DNA of 64,000 nt from Streptomyces sp. CB02959. Its GTDB lineage: Bacteria > Actinomycetota > Actinomycetes > Streptomycetales > Streptomycetaceae. The translations under genes were made by a program, and so were the position numbers. The DNA lies in contig NZ_NNBP01000024.1 of the NCBI RefSeq assembly GCF_002803155.1, positions 62,001-126,000 of the forward strand, in the 5' to 3' direction. Every line of letters begins with the position of its first letter. Position 1 is the stretch's first letter. The notes beneath the pieces are model-generated. The model saw only the letters and a list, made by a program, of their open reading frames with translations, searched no databases and was not told the DNA's origin. This document shows, one piece after another, positions 14,924 to 23,777 of the stretch.

Positions 14924-17800
14924 TTAACCGGTCTCCAGCCCAACGTTCGAGATCCGGATCGTCCGGGTGCCGTGACGGCAGCTCCACACGGAGCCGGAAG
15001 CGTCGCCGTCTGCGGGCTGCATCCGCAGCAGGACCACGTCGCTCAGTACCGGATGCTTGTCCCAACCCGCGGGAGCCGGCTGCCCCTCGGCTCCGCGCAG
15101 CCAGCGGCCGGGCACCGGTGCCACGTACGCCATCACCTGCGTCAACACCTCGCGGGTAAGCCCGCGCTGACCACCGACGGGTAGAGGGAACGCGCCGGTC
15201 TCATCAAGGGTGAGGGCGCCGTCCGGCTGCTCGTACACGCACAGCACGCGGCCGCTGTCAGCACCCAGCCTCGTGGTCAGGAGCTCCTCAGTAACCCCGG
15301 CTTCCCGGCGGCTGAGCTGGTAGAGGTTGCCTGCCACGTCGGCTGGGGCGCAGATGGCGACCATGTCGGCCATGTGTGCCCCGGCTGCCTCGTCCGCCTG
15401 CCGTTCGGCATCCATCCGCCGCAGTTCCCGCGCGGCAGCCACGTCGAGCTGGTCGACGAAGTCTTCCGCGTAGACGGCATCGACGAGATCCTGCACGTCC
15501 TCCGGCACCGCGATGCCGGTCTTCGTCCGCTCGCGCAGCAGGTGCGCCGTGCGCCGCAGCAGCCCGGCGTCGTACACCGATCCCCAGGTGCGCGGCACGA
15601 TGGTGGCACCGTTGTCGTCGACTGGTTCCAAGACGACCAGTCGAGGTGCGTCCTCGGGCAGCGCCCACGTCGGGCGTCCGATGGCGCCGCGTGCGTGGCG
15701 GCGTCCGCGCCCGGCGCGTTGGAGTAGCTGCGCCAGCGGGGCGAGGTCGGTGACGATCAGATCGAAGTCGAAGTCCAGCGACTGCTCCACCACCTGGGTA
15801 GCGACCAGGATGGATGCCGGGCGCGGCCGGGCGATGTCCTGGGGCGAACGGGGTTTGCCGTAGGCCGTCTCGCACTCGGCGGTGATGCGCTGCCGGGCGT
15901 TCGCCGGATAGCGCGAGTGCAGCAGCCGCAACCCGCCCCCCTGCTCGCCGAGTTCGGGGAAGGCAGCGCGTAGGTCACGGAACGTCTGCTGGGCTTCGGC
16001 CACCGTGGTGCAGCACACCAGCGCGGTCCCGCCGTGCGTGGCGACGGGCTCAAGCGCCTCGCGCAGGGCCCGGCGGCGACCTCCGGCGTGTACGGGGCCG
16101 TTGGCAGCAGCCGTCGCGTCCCATACGACTCGCCGCATCTGCACGTCCAGTGTGCGCCTGCGCCCGCTGCCGACCTCCCGAGGTTCGCAGACCTCGCCCG
16201 TCGCGGCGTCGGTGAACACCCAGCCCGGGTAGCACGGCCTGACGGCAGACGGTTCGAGGAACCCGGCCCCGCGGCGATAAGCATCCACCAGTGACGATGC
16301 CGTGCGGCCGGACAGGGTTGCGGACAGCAGGACCACGGGGGCACCGAACGCGCCGAGCCACTCCAACAGACGGCTCAGCAACTGATGCATCCACGGCCCA
16401 TATGCATGCGCCTCATCAACCACGAACACTTTGTCGGACAGCCCGAACAACCGCAGCGCGTTGTGGGTAAGCGGCAACACCGCGCTCAGCGCCTGATCGA
16501 CGGTGCCCGCACTCAGCGGGGCTAGCAGGCCGCGCCGGGACCCACGCAGCCACGACCCGGCCTCGGTCGCGGTGGATGGGTCGGCGCTCACGTCGCCGAC
16601 CGTCGGCAGAGTCCCGACGGACCGCTCGGCCGCGGTGTATGCGGGACTGAGCCAGGCCATGGAATGCAGCAGCGTCAAGGCCCGCTCACCGGCCAGGGCA
16701 TACTCTGCGAAGGCCCCCACCCGCGGGTACATGGCGTCGGCAGTGGCCATCGTCGGCAGAGCGAAGAACAGCCCCCGGGCCCCCGCCGCGCGCCCCAGCA
16801 CCGACGCCGCGTACAGGGCCGCCTCGGTCTTCCCGTCACCCGTCGGCGCCGTGACCAGCAACAGCCCGGGTCCCTTCGCCCTCACCAGCGGTGACAGATG
16901 GGCGACCAGGTCGCCCTGAAGGGCGTTCGGCGCGAACGGGAACATGTCCTCGAACCGCTCGGCATCGAACCGCGCACGCCCCAGCTGCGCTCCCGCCACC
17001 AGCCCCGGGGCTGCTTTCTGCGTACGCTCCCAGTGCGCGTCGATCTCCTGCGGCGTCGCCTGCCACCCCTCCGGGGGCAGCAGCGGGATGATCACCTCTG
17101 TCTGACTGGCCAGCCAATCCGCGACGACCACCAGCCCGCTGACGATCACTGCTAGCTCCGCCGGCAGCCCCCGCTCCGGTACCGCCCACGCGCCGGTGAC
17201 TCGCTGCAGCTCCTCAAAGTGCACGCGCCTTTGGTCCGCCCAGCCGTTACCGCCGAGCCCCGGCTGATAGGCACTTGCGTGGGCAACGTGCTTGGCTTGC
17301 AGAACGACACCGAAACACCCGTGGTGGCCGCCAAGCAGTTGCGCGACCTGGTGACTCACCGCGGACCGCATCGCTCGGTCGTCGCCGGGATACCCTGCCT
17401 CGCCGAGCAGGAGCGCCAGCGCCCAGTGGGTGGCCACCTCATGGCGAAACACCCGCTCCCGCTCCGCCCCTGGAGCGAATGCGTAGACCGGGTCGCTCCG
17501 CACCGCAGCGAACGCCTCCGGTACCTGCGCCTGGAACGGGGGCGTGACCTTCCCCAGGTCATGCAGCCCTGCCCAGAACGCCAGCACCCGCCGCGCACAG
17601 GCCACCCTCATCCCCAGCGCCCGCGCGATCCTCTCGCGCACCTGATCACTGAGCAGGGCATCCCACAGGGCACCGAACACCCCTGCCGTGTCCAGCAAAT
17701 GGCAGATCACCGGGTACGGGCGCGGCAGGCCACGCTCCTTACCCCATAACCGGGCGTCGACCGGGGGGTGCCCCGGCGGGACGGTCTCACGCTTCATCAT
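14924..17800 (-). CDS. cas3: Cas3, HD nuclease-helicase of type I-E
   Basis: About 958 residues from the tandem ATGs at 17800/17797; the frame is open to 17893 but those 31 residues look non-coding. HD nuclease domain: H34, HDLGK at about 80-84, H120 and ADW near 229. SF2 helicase: APTGDGKTEAA (about 318-328), VVDEAHAYG (about 460-468), SAT near 493 and QRAGRGRRH in motif VI. It is recruited by Cascade-bound Cse1 and degrades the displaced strand. All catalytic motifs are present, so interference should be possible. The gene diverges from array 2 across a 190-bp gap. Confidence 0.96.
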   Translation of the reverse strand: MMKRETVPPGHPPVDARLWGKERGLPRPYPVICHLLDTAGVFGALWDALLSDQVRERIARALGMRVACARRVLAFWAGLHDLGKVTPPFQAQVPEAFAAVRSDPVYAFAPGAERERVFRHEVATHWALALLLGEAGYPGDDRAMRSAVSHQVAQLLGGHHGCFGVVLQAKHVAHASAYQPGLGGNGWADQRRVHFEELQRVTGAWAVPERGLPAELAVIVSGLVVVADWLASQTEVIIPLLPPEGWQATPQEIDAHWERTQKAAPGLVAGAQLGRARFDAERFEDMFPFAPNALQGDLVAHLSPLVRAKGPGLLLVTAPTGDGKTEAALYAASVLGRAAGARGLFFALPTMATADAMYPRVGAFAEYALAGERALTLLHSMAWLSPAYTAAERSVGTLPTVGDVSADPSTATEAGSWLRGSRRGLLAPLSAGTVDQALSAVLPLTHNALRLFGLSDKVFVVDEAHAYGPWMHQLLSRLLEWLGAFGAPVVLLSATLSGRTASSLVDAYRRGAGFLEPSAVRPCYPGWVFTDAATGEVCEPREVGSGRRRTLDVQMRRVVWDATAAANGPVHAGGRRRALREALEPVATHGGTALVCCTTVAEAQQTFRDLRAAFPELGEQGGGLRLLHSRYPANARQRITAECETAYGKPRSPQDIARPRPASILVATQVVEQSLDFDFDLIVTDLAPLAQLLQRAGRGRRHARGAIGRPTWALPEDAPRLVVLEPVDDNGATIVPRTWGSVYDAGLLRRTAHLLRERTKTGIAVPEDVQDLVDAVYAEDFVDQLDVAAARELRRMDAERQADEAAGAHMADMVAICAPADVAGNLYQLSRREAGVTEELLTTRLGADSGRVLCVYEQPDGALTLDETGAFPLPVGGQRGLTREVLTQVMAYVAPVPGRWLRGAEGQPAPAGWDKHPVLSDVVLLRMQPADGDASGSVWSCRHGTRTIRISNVGLETG

Positions 17801-17893
17801 GACGCCAACGGATAACACGCCCCACTGACAATGCACCCCCACCTGCGCAAAGTCCACAACGGAGCAAGCGCAAGACCCTAGACTCCTGGCCAT

Positions 17894-17992
17894 GGGGCCT
17901 CAGTTGAAGCAATGGATCGCCGATCCATTGCGAGCTCATCCGCGTACCGTAAAGGACTTGCAAAGCGCCTGGAGAGAGCCAGGTCAGCAAGG
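17894..17992 (+). promoter_or_regulatory. Leader of array 2 with 21-bp palindrome
   Basis: CAATGGATCG-c-CGATCCATTG (17910-17930) is a perfect inverted repeat in the divergent cas3/array 2 gap, likely an operator. TGCAAAG (17959-17965), 14 bases, then CAGGTCAGCAAGG ends exactly at the first repeat (17993). This matches the array 1 leader block in sequence and spacing. Confidence 0.8.
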
Positions 17993-19357
17993 GTCCTCTC
18001 CGTGCGAGCGGAGGTGAACCGCGATCTCGGAGTCCGGTTCCCGTCCGGTGATCGTCCTCTCCGTGCGAGCGGAGGTGAACCGTCAGAAACTAATAACTGG
18101 CAAGTCGCTGCGAAGTCCTCTCCGTGCGAGCGGAGGTGAACCGGGGTTGACCGGCCAGCCCGAGCGCGTTCTCAGGTCCTCTCCGTGCGAGCGGAGGTGA
18201 ACCGGGTCCAGCCGACCCCCTGAAGGACCGCTCCGAGTCCTCTCCGTGCGAGCGGAGGTGAACCGATACCTGGAGTGCTATCCATCCTCAGTTGTCAGTC
18301 CTCTCCGTGCGAGCGGAGGTGAACCGGTGGGGGAGGGGGCGTGCCTCATCACTGAAGGGTCCTCTCCGTGCGAGCGGAGGTGAACCGGCACCAGCAAGAG
18401 CAGGAGGCTCACGAACCGAGTCCTCTCCGTGCGAGCGGAGGTGAACCGAAGTCGGCCATGGCCAGGCCGAGCCCTTGGGAGTCCTCTCCGTGCGAGCGGA
18501 GGTGAACCGATCCCATTGACCCGAGCGCCAGCAGCGTCAGCGTCCTCTCCGTGCGAGCGGAGGTGAACCGACGGTGTAGTGGTCGGTGTACTCGAAGACG
18601 CCGTCCTCTCCGTGCGAGCGGAGGTGAACCGATCGAGCGGGCAATCCCGCCATACATGCAGGTGTCCTCTCCGTGCGAGCGGAGGTGAACCGGCGGAGCA
18701 GGCGGAGGCGGAGAAGGGGTCCTCTCCGTGCGAGCGGAGGTGAACCGGGCTGGTGTCCGGGGGGATGTTGCGTTGCTGGGTCCTCTCCGTGCGAGCGGAG
18801 GTGAACCGCCATTTCACCCCGACCGGTAGGGGTGCCATCTGTCCTCTCCGTGCGAGCGGAGGTGAACCGCGGTCGGGCCAGAGTGCTTCACCTGGCCGGC
18901 GGTCCTCTCCGTGCGAGCGGAGGTGAACCGCCGCCCATGCCGGTCCCTTCGTGAAAGAACCAGTCCTCTCCGTGCGAGCGGAGGTGAACCGGAGGACGCC
19001 ACCAAGGAGGTCGCCCGAGCTGTGTCCTCTCCGTGCGAGCGGAGGTGAACCGCCCAACGATGGATCACGGGCGAGGGTTGGGGCGTCCTCTCCGTGCGAG
19101 CGGAGGTGAACCGATCGCGGCCGTGCGGGGCTTGAGCTTCTTGCCGTCCTCTCCGTGCGAGCGGAGGTGAACCGGCTCAGCTCAGGCTCGCCTGCGGCGG
19201 GTTGCCGTCCTCTCCGTGCAAGCGGAGGTGAACCGGTGGCCTATGCCCAAGCCCAGGATTCGTCAGCGTCCTCTCCGTGCGAGCGGAGGTGAACCGTCGG
19301 CGCCGGTGCGCACGAGATACTCGTAGTCGTCCTCTCCGTGCGAGCGGAGGTGAACCG
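17993..19357 (+). CRISPR. Type I-E CRISPR array 2, 23 repeats, 22 spacers
   Basis: 29-bp repeats reading GTCCTCTCCGTGCGAG then CGGAGGTGAACCG. Starts: 17993, 18054, 18115, 18176, 18237, 18298, 18359, 18420, 18481, 18542, 18603, 18664, 18719, 18780, 18841, 18902, 18963, 19024, 19085, 19146, 19207, 19268, 19329. Repeats are nearly all identical; the one at 19207 has GTGCAAG. Spacers are 32-33 bases except 18693-18718 (26 bases). The second spacer (18083-18114) is much richer in A+T than its neighbours. Leader at the left, so the newest spacers are next to cas3. The array is far better preserved than array 1. Confidence 0.98.
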
Positions 19358-19609
19358 AACGCCGAAGGCCGAGATCAGAGTGCTGATGCGGTTGGTCACC
19401 TGGATATCGTCGATGACGACCTCGGGCGGTGGGAGTGGTCCAAACGAATCGGCCTTGACGAGGCCTGGCACGTCCTCCCCGAGCAGGTTCACCTACTGCA
19501 GACCTCCCGCTGGGCCGATGACGCCGAAGGCGCGACGGATCTGGAGGTGCTGCTCGGAATCCTGACCACTGCCGCGGAGCGGCGTCTGTCCCACGAGAGG
19601 CAGTCATGA
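19358..19609 (+). pseudogene. 3' fragment of an unidentified gene truncated by array 2
   Basis: The frame ending at 19609 reads GHLDIVDDDLGRWEWSKRIG, then LDEAWHVLPEQVHLL, DLEVLLGILTTAAERRLSHERQS. It has good coding character, but no start lies between the last CRISPR repeat and this text; upstream the frame runs back through the repeats. It overlaps the next gene by 4 bases (ATGA), as in a real operon. I do not recognise the family. Confidence 0.55.
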
Positions 19610-20025
19610 ACGAACGCGACGTCCTGCTCAACGAGCTCGCGCAAGGGCTGCGCCCGATGTCCGAGGGCATCGCATGGTTCGACGGCCTCAGCGAGGAAGA
19701 GCAGTCCGAGGTGCTGCGGTTCCTGCGCCATCACTGCGTCCAGGCCCGCGCCGTCGCCGCGGACGCACCGGAGAGCATCCGCCGTGCCGGGCTGCGCCCG
19801 ACGCATACGCCCGCGGTGCTGATCTCTCAAGGCCGGATCGACGAGCAACTGGGAAAGATCGCCGGCCTCGCGCCTCCCGACGAACGCCGCAAAGCGTTCC
19901 GGCTGCTGACCGCTGTGCTCACGATTGCCGACGCACGGCGCCGCGAGCGCTTCTGCTCCGGCGGCTGCAGCCACTGGTGGCACGCACTGCCCGCCGCGCC
20001 TGAACACCCAGCAGCGCACCCCTGA
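19606..20025 (+). CDS. DUF5958 family protein, 139 aa
   Basis: MNERDVLLNELAQGLRPMSE opens the DUF5958 family as I recall it. The pattern continues with WFDGLSEEEQSEVLRFLRHHC, then ESIRRAGLRPTHTPAVL, GRIDEQLGKIAGL and a C-terminal FCSGGCSHWWH that could bind metal. Mostly helical and cytoplasmic; function unknown. It is translationally coupled (ATGA) to the truncated gene before it, so its usual partner has been lost to the CRISPR array boundary. Confidence 0.8.
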   Translation: MNERDVLLNELAQGLRPMSEGIAWFDGLSEEEQSEVLRFLRHHCVQARAVAADAPESIRRAGLRPTHTPAVLISQGRIDEQLGKIAGLAPPDERRKAFRLLTAVLTIADARRRERFCSGGCSHWWHALPAAPEHPAAHP

Positions 20026-20084
20026 AGGCCAGCTCCCGGTCGAGCACATTCTGGGGAGCGGCCGCCCCACGCACGAGCCACTCT

Positions 20085-20831
20085 TTACGGCGCCTCGCGG
20101 TGCGCGGTCACCAGATGTGCGTCGGTGGGCCTGCGCTCGGCTTCCCCCAGCAGTTGCTCGACGCTGATCCGCGTGAACCCGGAAGCGGACATCATCTTGG
20201 TCCAGACCTGTTTCTGGAGTACCCAGCGGCGCATCGTGACCGCCTTGCCGTCCGGCGTTCTGGCCGGGATATCGGCGTGCTGTACATCGGGCTGAGCGGG
20301 CGCACCACCGTGGTAGTGGGCGAGAGTGGAGAACACCAGCCGCCCGCCGGGCCGCAGGGCTGCGGCGGCCGCCGGCAGCAGCTCGCGCGGCTCAGTGAAG
20401 TCGACCGCGCCGAAGACGCTGTACAGCACGTCGTAAGTGTTGGCTGCCGCGCGCAGGTGGCTGACCACGTCGGTCTGCTCGATGCGCAGGCGCGGCGCGA
20501 GGTGCCCGTACAGATCGGTGGCCATGGCGTGCTGGGCGGGGGAGGCGTCGACGGCATCGATACGGGCGGGCCCGTGGTGCAGGGCCAGGTAAGCGGCGTG
20601 CCGGGCTGTTCCGGCGCCAACGTCACCGACGTGCAGCCCCGTCAGATCGCCGAGGACCTCCGGGCCGGGGCCGCTGCCCTGGCTCCAGCCCCAGTGAAAG
20701 GTGTCGGGTACAGCCCGGTCGGTAGCGTGCCGGGCACGTCCGTAGTGGTGCCAGAGGTCTGCGGTCGGCGTGGTCACCCGACCCATCCTGGCGGGCACGG
20801 CCAGACTGCGGGCCAGATCGGCCAGCCTCAC
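20085..20831 (-). CDS. SAM-dependent methyltransferase
   Basis: Up to 248 residues. Motif I is HVGDVGAGTARHAAYLAL, the acidic residue after strand 2 is in IDAVDASPAQ, and motif IV is VLYSVFGAVDFTEP. LRPGGRLVFSTL is post-motif III. This is the class I fold with a small-molecule type layout. The GTG at 20831 has a crowded ribosome binding site; ATG 20786 or GTG 20777 are alternatives. Substrate unknown. Similar genes accompany DUF5958-type accessory genes, but no pathway partner is adjacent. Confidence 0.82.
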   Translation of the reverse strand: MRLADLARSLAVPARMGRVTTPTADLWHHYGRARHATDRAVPDTFHWGWSQGSGPGPEVLGDLTGLHVGDVGAGTARHAAYLALHHGPARIDAVDASPAQHAMATDLYGHLAPRLRIEQTDVVSHLRAAANTYDVLYSVFGAVDFTEPRELLPAAAAALRPGGRLVFSTLAHYHGGAPAQPDVQHADIPARTPDGKAVTMRRWVLQKQVWTKMMSASGFTRISVEQLLGEAERRPTDAHLVTAHREAP

Positions 20832-20845
20832 CCCTGACAGTCGAG

Positions 20846-21146
20846 TTGGTTGTCAGTTCAGAACCGGGCGATCCTCGACTCCCCCGGGCGAGCGGTGTCC
20901 GGGGCATGGCTCGGCACCGGGCAGTCTCCTGTGGTGCCGCAGGCTCTGATGGGGGTACTGGTCTCGTCCACGCAGCCATGCAGCTGACCGCAGCGGTCCT
21001 GGGCGATGCCCGGTTCTCCATGTCCACCGTCATCGGCATCACCACGGTCCTCGCTGTGCCGTGCTTCGGAGAACTCGCCGGCCGCGGAGCACGCTCCGCT
21101 GCCTGACTCTGCCGCCGCATGACCTCGATCGAGAGCACGAAATAGT
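20846..21146. other. No assignable gene
   Basis: Plus-strand text ending QLTAAVLGDARFSMSTVIG, then ITTVLAVPCFGELAGRG has some coding character but no convincing start, and may be a remnant. Confidence 0.3.
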
Positions 21147-21176
21147 AAGGCCCGGTGGTTATCCACCGGGCCTTAC
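21147..21176 (-). terminator. Terminator of the tRNA gene
   Basis: AAGGCCCGGTGG-ttat-CCACCGGGCCTT forms a 12-bp perfect stem immediately 3' of the tRNA. Confidence 0.75.
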
Positions 21177-21183
21177 TGTTGAG

Positions 21184-21257
21184 TAGCGGGGACAGGATTT
21201 GAACCTGCGACCTCTGGGTTATGAGCCCAGCGAGCTACCGAGCTGCTCCACCCCGCG
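21184..21257 (-). tRNA. Initiator tRNA-fMet (CAU)
   Basis: On the minus strand the gene begins CGCGGGGTGGAGCAG and ends CCCCGCTA. The anticodon stem GCTGGG-CTCATAA-CCCAG carries CAT and the T-arm reads GCAGGTTCAAATCCTGT. Three G-C pairs at the base of the anticodon stem and an unpaired position 1-72 (C opposite T) are initiator features. CCA is not encoded. The terminator follows after 7 bases. Confidence 0.95.
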
Positions 21258-21425
21258 ACGGCACACCGAACCCTACGGCACCGACCTGGATCAGCCGAAT
21301 CGGCTTCCGCCCCGACCCGACGGCTCCGGTGGGGGAGCAGGAGGCGATCGTGAATACGGAGGCACGACGGGAGCCACTGGCCGTCGCGGCAGGCCACACT
21401 GGTAGTACGTGATGGAGGTGAAGGG

Positions 21426-22004
21426 ATGAGCGTTGCCAGCTTTACGCACCACGGCCCCTGGAGCGTCGAGGACGTCCTGGCCCTGCCCGAAGACCGGACC
21501 GTCCGCTACGAGCTGCTGGGGGAATCGCTCGTGATGTCCCCCGCCCCCGGCCTGCGCCATCAGCGCGCAAGCTTCCGGCTCCACGTCGCCCTGGACGCGG
21601 CCGCCCAGGCTGCCGGCGCCCCGGTCGAAGTGCTGGAGGCCATCAACGTGATCTTGCCGTCTGGGCTGGTCGTGCCGGACATCGTCGTCGCCGACGCCGG
21701 CGCGACCGCCGAGGACGGCGTCAGCATCGACGCCGAGGCAGTGCAACTGGTCATCGAGCTCGTCTCGCCCGGCAACAAGACCATGGACCGCAAGCTCAAG
21801 CCGCTGCTGTACGCGGAGGCCGCAGTCCCGTACTACTGGCGCCTAGAGTTCGACCCGGCCCCGCGCCTGATCACCTGCGAGCTGGACGCCGGCCGGTACG
21901 TCGAAACGGCAACCGCTCTGCCGGGCACTGTGACCCGCATCGAGAAGCCGTTCCCCTTCGATATCGACCCGGCCGGGCTGGCCCAGCCTCAGCATAGAAG
22001 GTGA
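21426..22004 (+). CDS. Uma2-family (PD-(D/E)XK fold) putative endonuclease
   Basis: 192 residues. WSVEDVLALPEDRTVRYELL..ESLVMSPAP is the usual Uma2 opening, with the E in YEL. VVPDIVVAD supplies the D of the nuclease core, and VIELVSPGNKTMDRKLKPLLYAE carries the E-x-S and K. PYYWRLEF is the closing family signature. Uma2 proteins are abundant in cyanobacteria and Streptomyces; their biological role is unsettled. AGGTGAAGGG provides the ribosome binding site. The gene stands alone after tRNA-fMet. Confidence 0.88.
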   Translation: MSVASFTHHGPWSVEDVLALPEDRTVRYELLGESLVMSPAPGLRHQRASFRLHVALDAAAQAAGAPVEVLEAINVILPSGLVVPDIVVADAGATAEDGVSIDAEAVQLVIELVSPGNKTMDRKLKPLLYAEAAVPYYWRLEFDPAPRLITCELDAGRYVETATALPGTVTRIEKPFPFDIDPAGLAQPQHRR

Positions 22005-22346
22005 GCCCTCACCCTCGGGCACCAGTACCGCGCCGGCCGCCAGGAGTTGCAGCCGGCACCGTTTCCAGTGGAAACGGGCCCAGACCGACGGCGCGGCAGC
22101 GATGGACCACCGCGGCCGCGCGGCCTGAGGACAACGTCGACGCCACGGTTGCTGCGCCGACACCGGTCGTGTTGCCGCGCCCTGCCGGGCCGCCATCGCT
22201 CCCGAGCCAGAGCCGAAGTTCGATGACACCGACGAGGACCAGCCCTCATGGTCAGGCCGGGCATGGTCCATCATCTCGGTAGCCCAGGCGTGGACGCCCT
22301 CCCACGGTGTTCTGCATACGCGTGTCGCCAACTGTCCGGAGGCGTT
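22005..22346. other. No gene seen
   Basis: Open frames here are antisense or lack ribosome binding sites. Confidence 0.3.
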
Positions 22347-22913
22347 GTGCCGGTCGCGGAATGGACGCAGCTGCTCAAAGAGCTCACAGGTGCTGTCGAG
22401 GACCGCAATCGTGTTCTGATGAGCGCAAGGAGAGTCGACGCCCACATCAGCGAACTCACCGCCCAGGCCCTCAGCTCGGGGGCACCAGGAGAGGAAGTCG
22501 CGCGGGTCCTGGCGCGCATAGAGCCCCTGCTTGCCCAGGGCCGGCCCCGCGCATACGCGCAGGACGCTGCGATGCCGTCGACGTGGCCGGTGCCGGTACC
22601 GAAGCAGACCGCGGGCCGGGAGTTGGCGCCGCCGACGCAACAGCCGGTCACCGGCGATCACGGCAGGGGGGACGTGCCGCTTTACACGCTCCGCGAGGCG
22701 TGGGAGGAGAAACTTCTCCCCTGGACAGCTCGCACCGCCCGCACGTACATGCGCCAGAGGTCGCCCAAACGAGGAGTGCCCGTCCCACAAGGCGTACACA
22801 CCGAAGGGGCCGTCCGATACACCGAGGCCGAGCTGCGGTCCTGGCTTACGGCCTGGCGGGCAACAGCTGGGCCATCCAGTGCCTGCCGCTCCACCGAAGC
22901 CGCCGGGAGGTGA
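22347..22913 (+). CDS. Hypothetical protein with helical N-terminus and MerR/excisionase-like C-terminus
   Basis: 188 residues from the GTG at 22347, which follows GGAGG at close spacing. The first 80 residues form an acidic coiled region (WTQLLKELTGAVEDRNRVLM, then ISELTAQALSSGAPGEEVARVLARIEPLL). After a Pro-rich linker, VPLYTLREAWEEKLLPWTAR..RTYMRQ resembles a small DNA-binding excisionase-type helix-turn, and AVRYTEAELRSWL follows. I infer a DNA-binding accessory protein. The 507-bp direct repeat begins about 100 bases later. Confidence 0.6.
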   Translation: MPVAEWTQLLKELTGAVEDRNRVLMSARRVDAHISELTAQALSSGAPGEEVARVLARIEPLLAQGRPRAYAQDAAMPSTWPVPVPKQTAGRELAPPTQQPVTGDHGRGDVPLYTLREAWEEKLLPWTARTARTYMRQRSPKRGVPVPQGVHTEGAVRYTEAELRSWLTAWRATAGPSSACRSTEAAGR

Positions 22914-23020
22914 CCCCTGGGACACGAGAGCACCGTCGCTCCGGGCAAACGGCGTCATGGTGTCTGGAGGTCTCGCGTTGGTGGTGTGATTGTTGGGGGT
23001 TGGGTGGTCGGCGTGGTTGT

Positions 23021-23527
23021 GGTGGTGTTCCGGGTGGTGAATTGCTGTCCCTCATAGGGGACAGCAATCCCCTATGAGGGACAGCAGTCCAGTTCGTGGG
23101 GTACCCAGTGCGCGGCCGCGGCATCACGGCGGCTCTGTTGCGGCGCACACTCCACGACAGGGCTGGTTGTTCAGGCAAGTCAGGTCCCCGGGAAGTGTCG
23201 GGCAACTCCTACTGACCAGCTCAGCCGGTCAGCTCAAGGAAGTCCTTCACCACGGGGACACCGCGGCGGCGCACCAGGGCGCTGCGCAGTTCGGTGAGAG
23301 CGCTGTTGCCGCGCGCGGAGCTGACGCCGCCCATCAAGTCCACGGCGTGCCGTGCGGTCTCGACTGTGCCGTCCAGGTCGTCCAAGGCGAGGTAGGCGGA
23401 CGCCTTCCGGATCAGGTAAATGGCGGCTCCGCGCGGCTCCTTCTCGGCGTCGTACGGGTCGGCGTGCGTGGCCGCGGCGGTGAAGTGCTCCAGAGCGCGG
23501 GCCGGATCGTGCAGGCTCAGGGCGGCC
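23021..23527. repeat. 507-bp direct repeat, copy 1
   Basis: Nearly identical, with a handful of base differences seen, to 38737-39243. It contains a 17-bp stem hairpin (23044-23085) and the last about 100 codons of the XRE-TPR regulator gene whose intact copy is at 38937-40304. Confidence 0.95.
23044..23085. terminator. Bidirectional hairpin GCTGTCCC...GGGACAGC
   Basis: GCTGTCCCTCATAGGGG and its exact complement flank an 8-base loop. The hairpin lies between converging genes and also occurs in repeat copy 2 at about 38760-38801. It is a strong factor-independent terminator candidate. Confidence 0.65.
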
Positions 23528-23721
23528 AACAGGTCGAAGTCATCGGACAGGCCAGAAACCCTGCGCGAGCGGCACTCGACGGCACCGATCCGCAGCCAAA
23601 GACACGCCGGGCATGGAAAGCTGATCCGGGCCAGGGCGGCCGCCTTGGCCAACACCCCTGCCGTCTGGCGGGTTTCTGGATAACGGGCATGCCGCCCACG
23701 CGGTCGCGTCATGATCCCCAT
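23221..23721 (-). pseudogene. Chimeric ORF: unknown N-terminus fused to XRE-TPR regulator tail
   Basis: The last about 100 residues (ALSLHDPARALEHFTAAATH to VKDFLELTG) equal the C-terminus of the 38937-40304 regulator. The preceding 65 residues (TRPRGRHARYPETRQTAGVL, FPCPACLWLRIGAVECRSRR) are unrelated to that protein. Homology to copy 2 stops at 23527, in the middle of the frame. I read it as a breakpoint product, possibly still translated. Confidence 0.75.
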
Positions 23722-23777
23722 CGCGCCGACGCGGCAGCAGGAGAGACAGGAATGTTCGAAACGGGGGAGGCGTGACG

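Noticed and set aside
18278..19068. Minus-strand ORFs through array 2 with repeated SPPLARRG / VHLRSHGED text
   Set aside because: Translation of CRISPR repeats.
19485..19515. AGGTTCACCTACTGCAGACCTCC as a decayed array 2 repeat
   Set aside because: It falls in good coding sequence, lacks the stem and is off the 61-bp register.
21184..21257. tRNA-fMet as an integration site (attB) for the region
   Set aside because: No duplicated tRNA 3' end and no intact integrase were found on either side.
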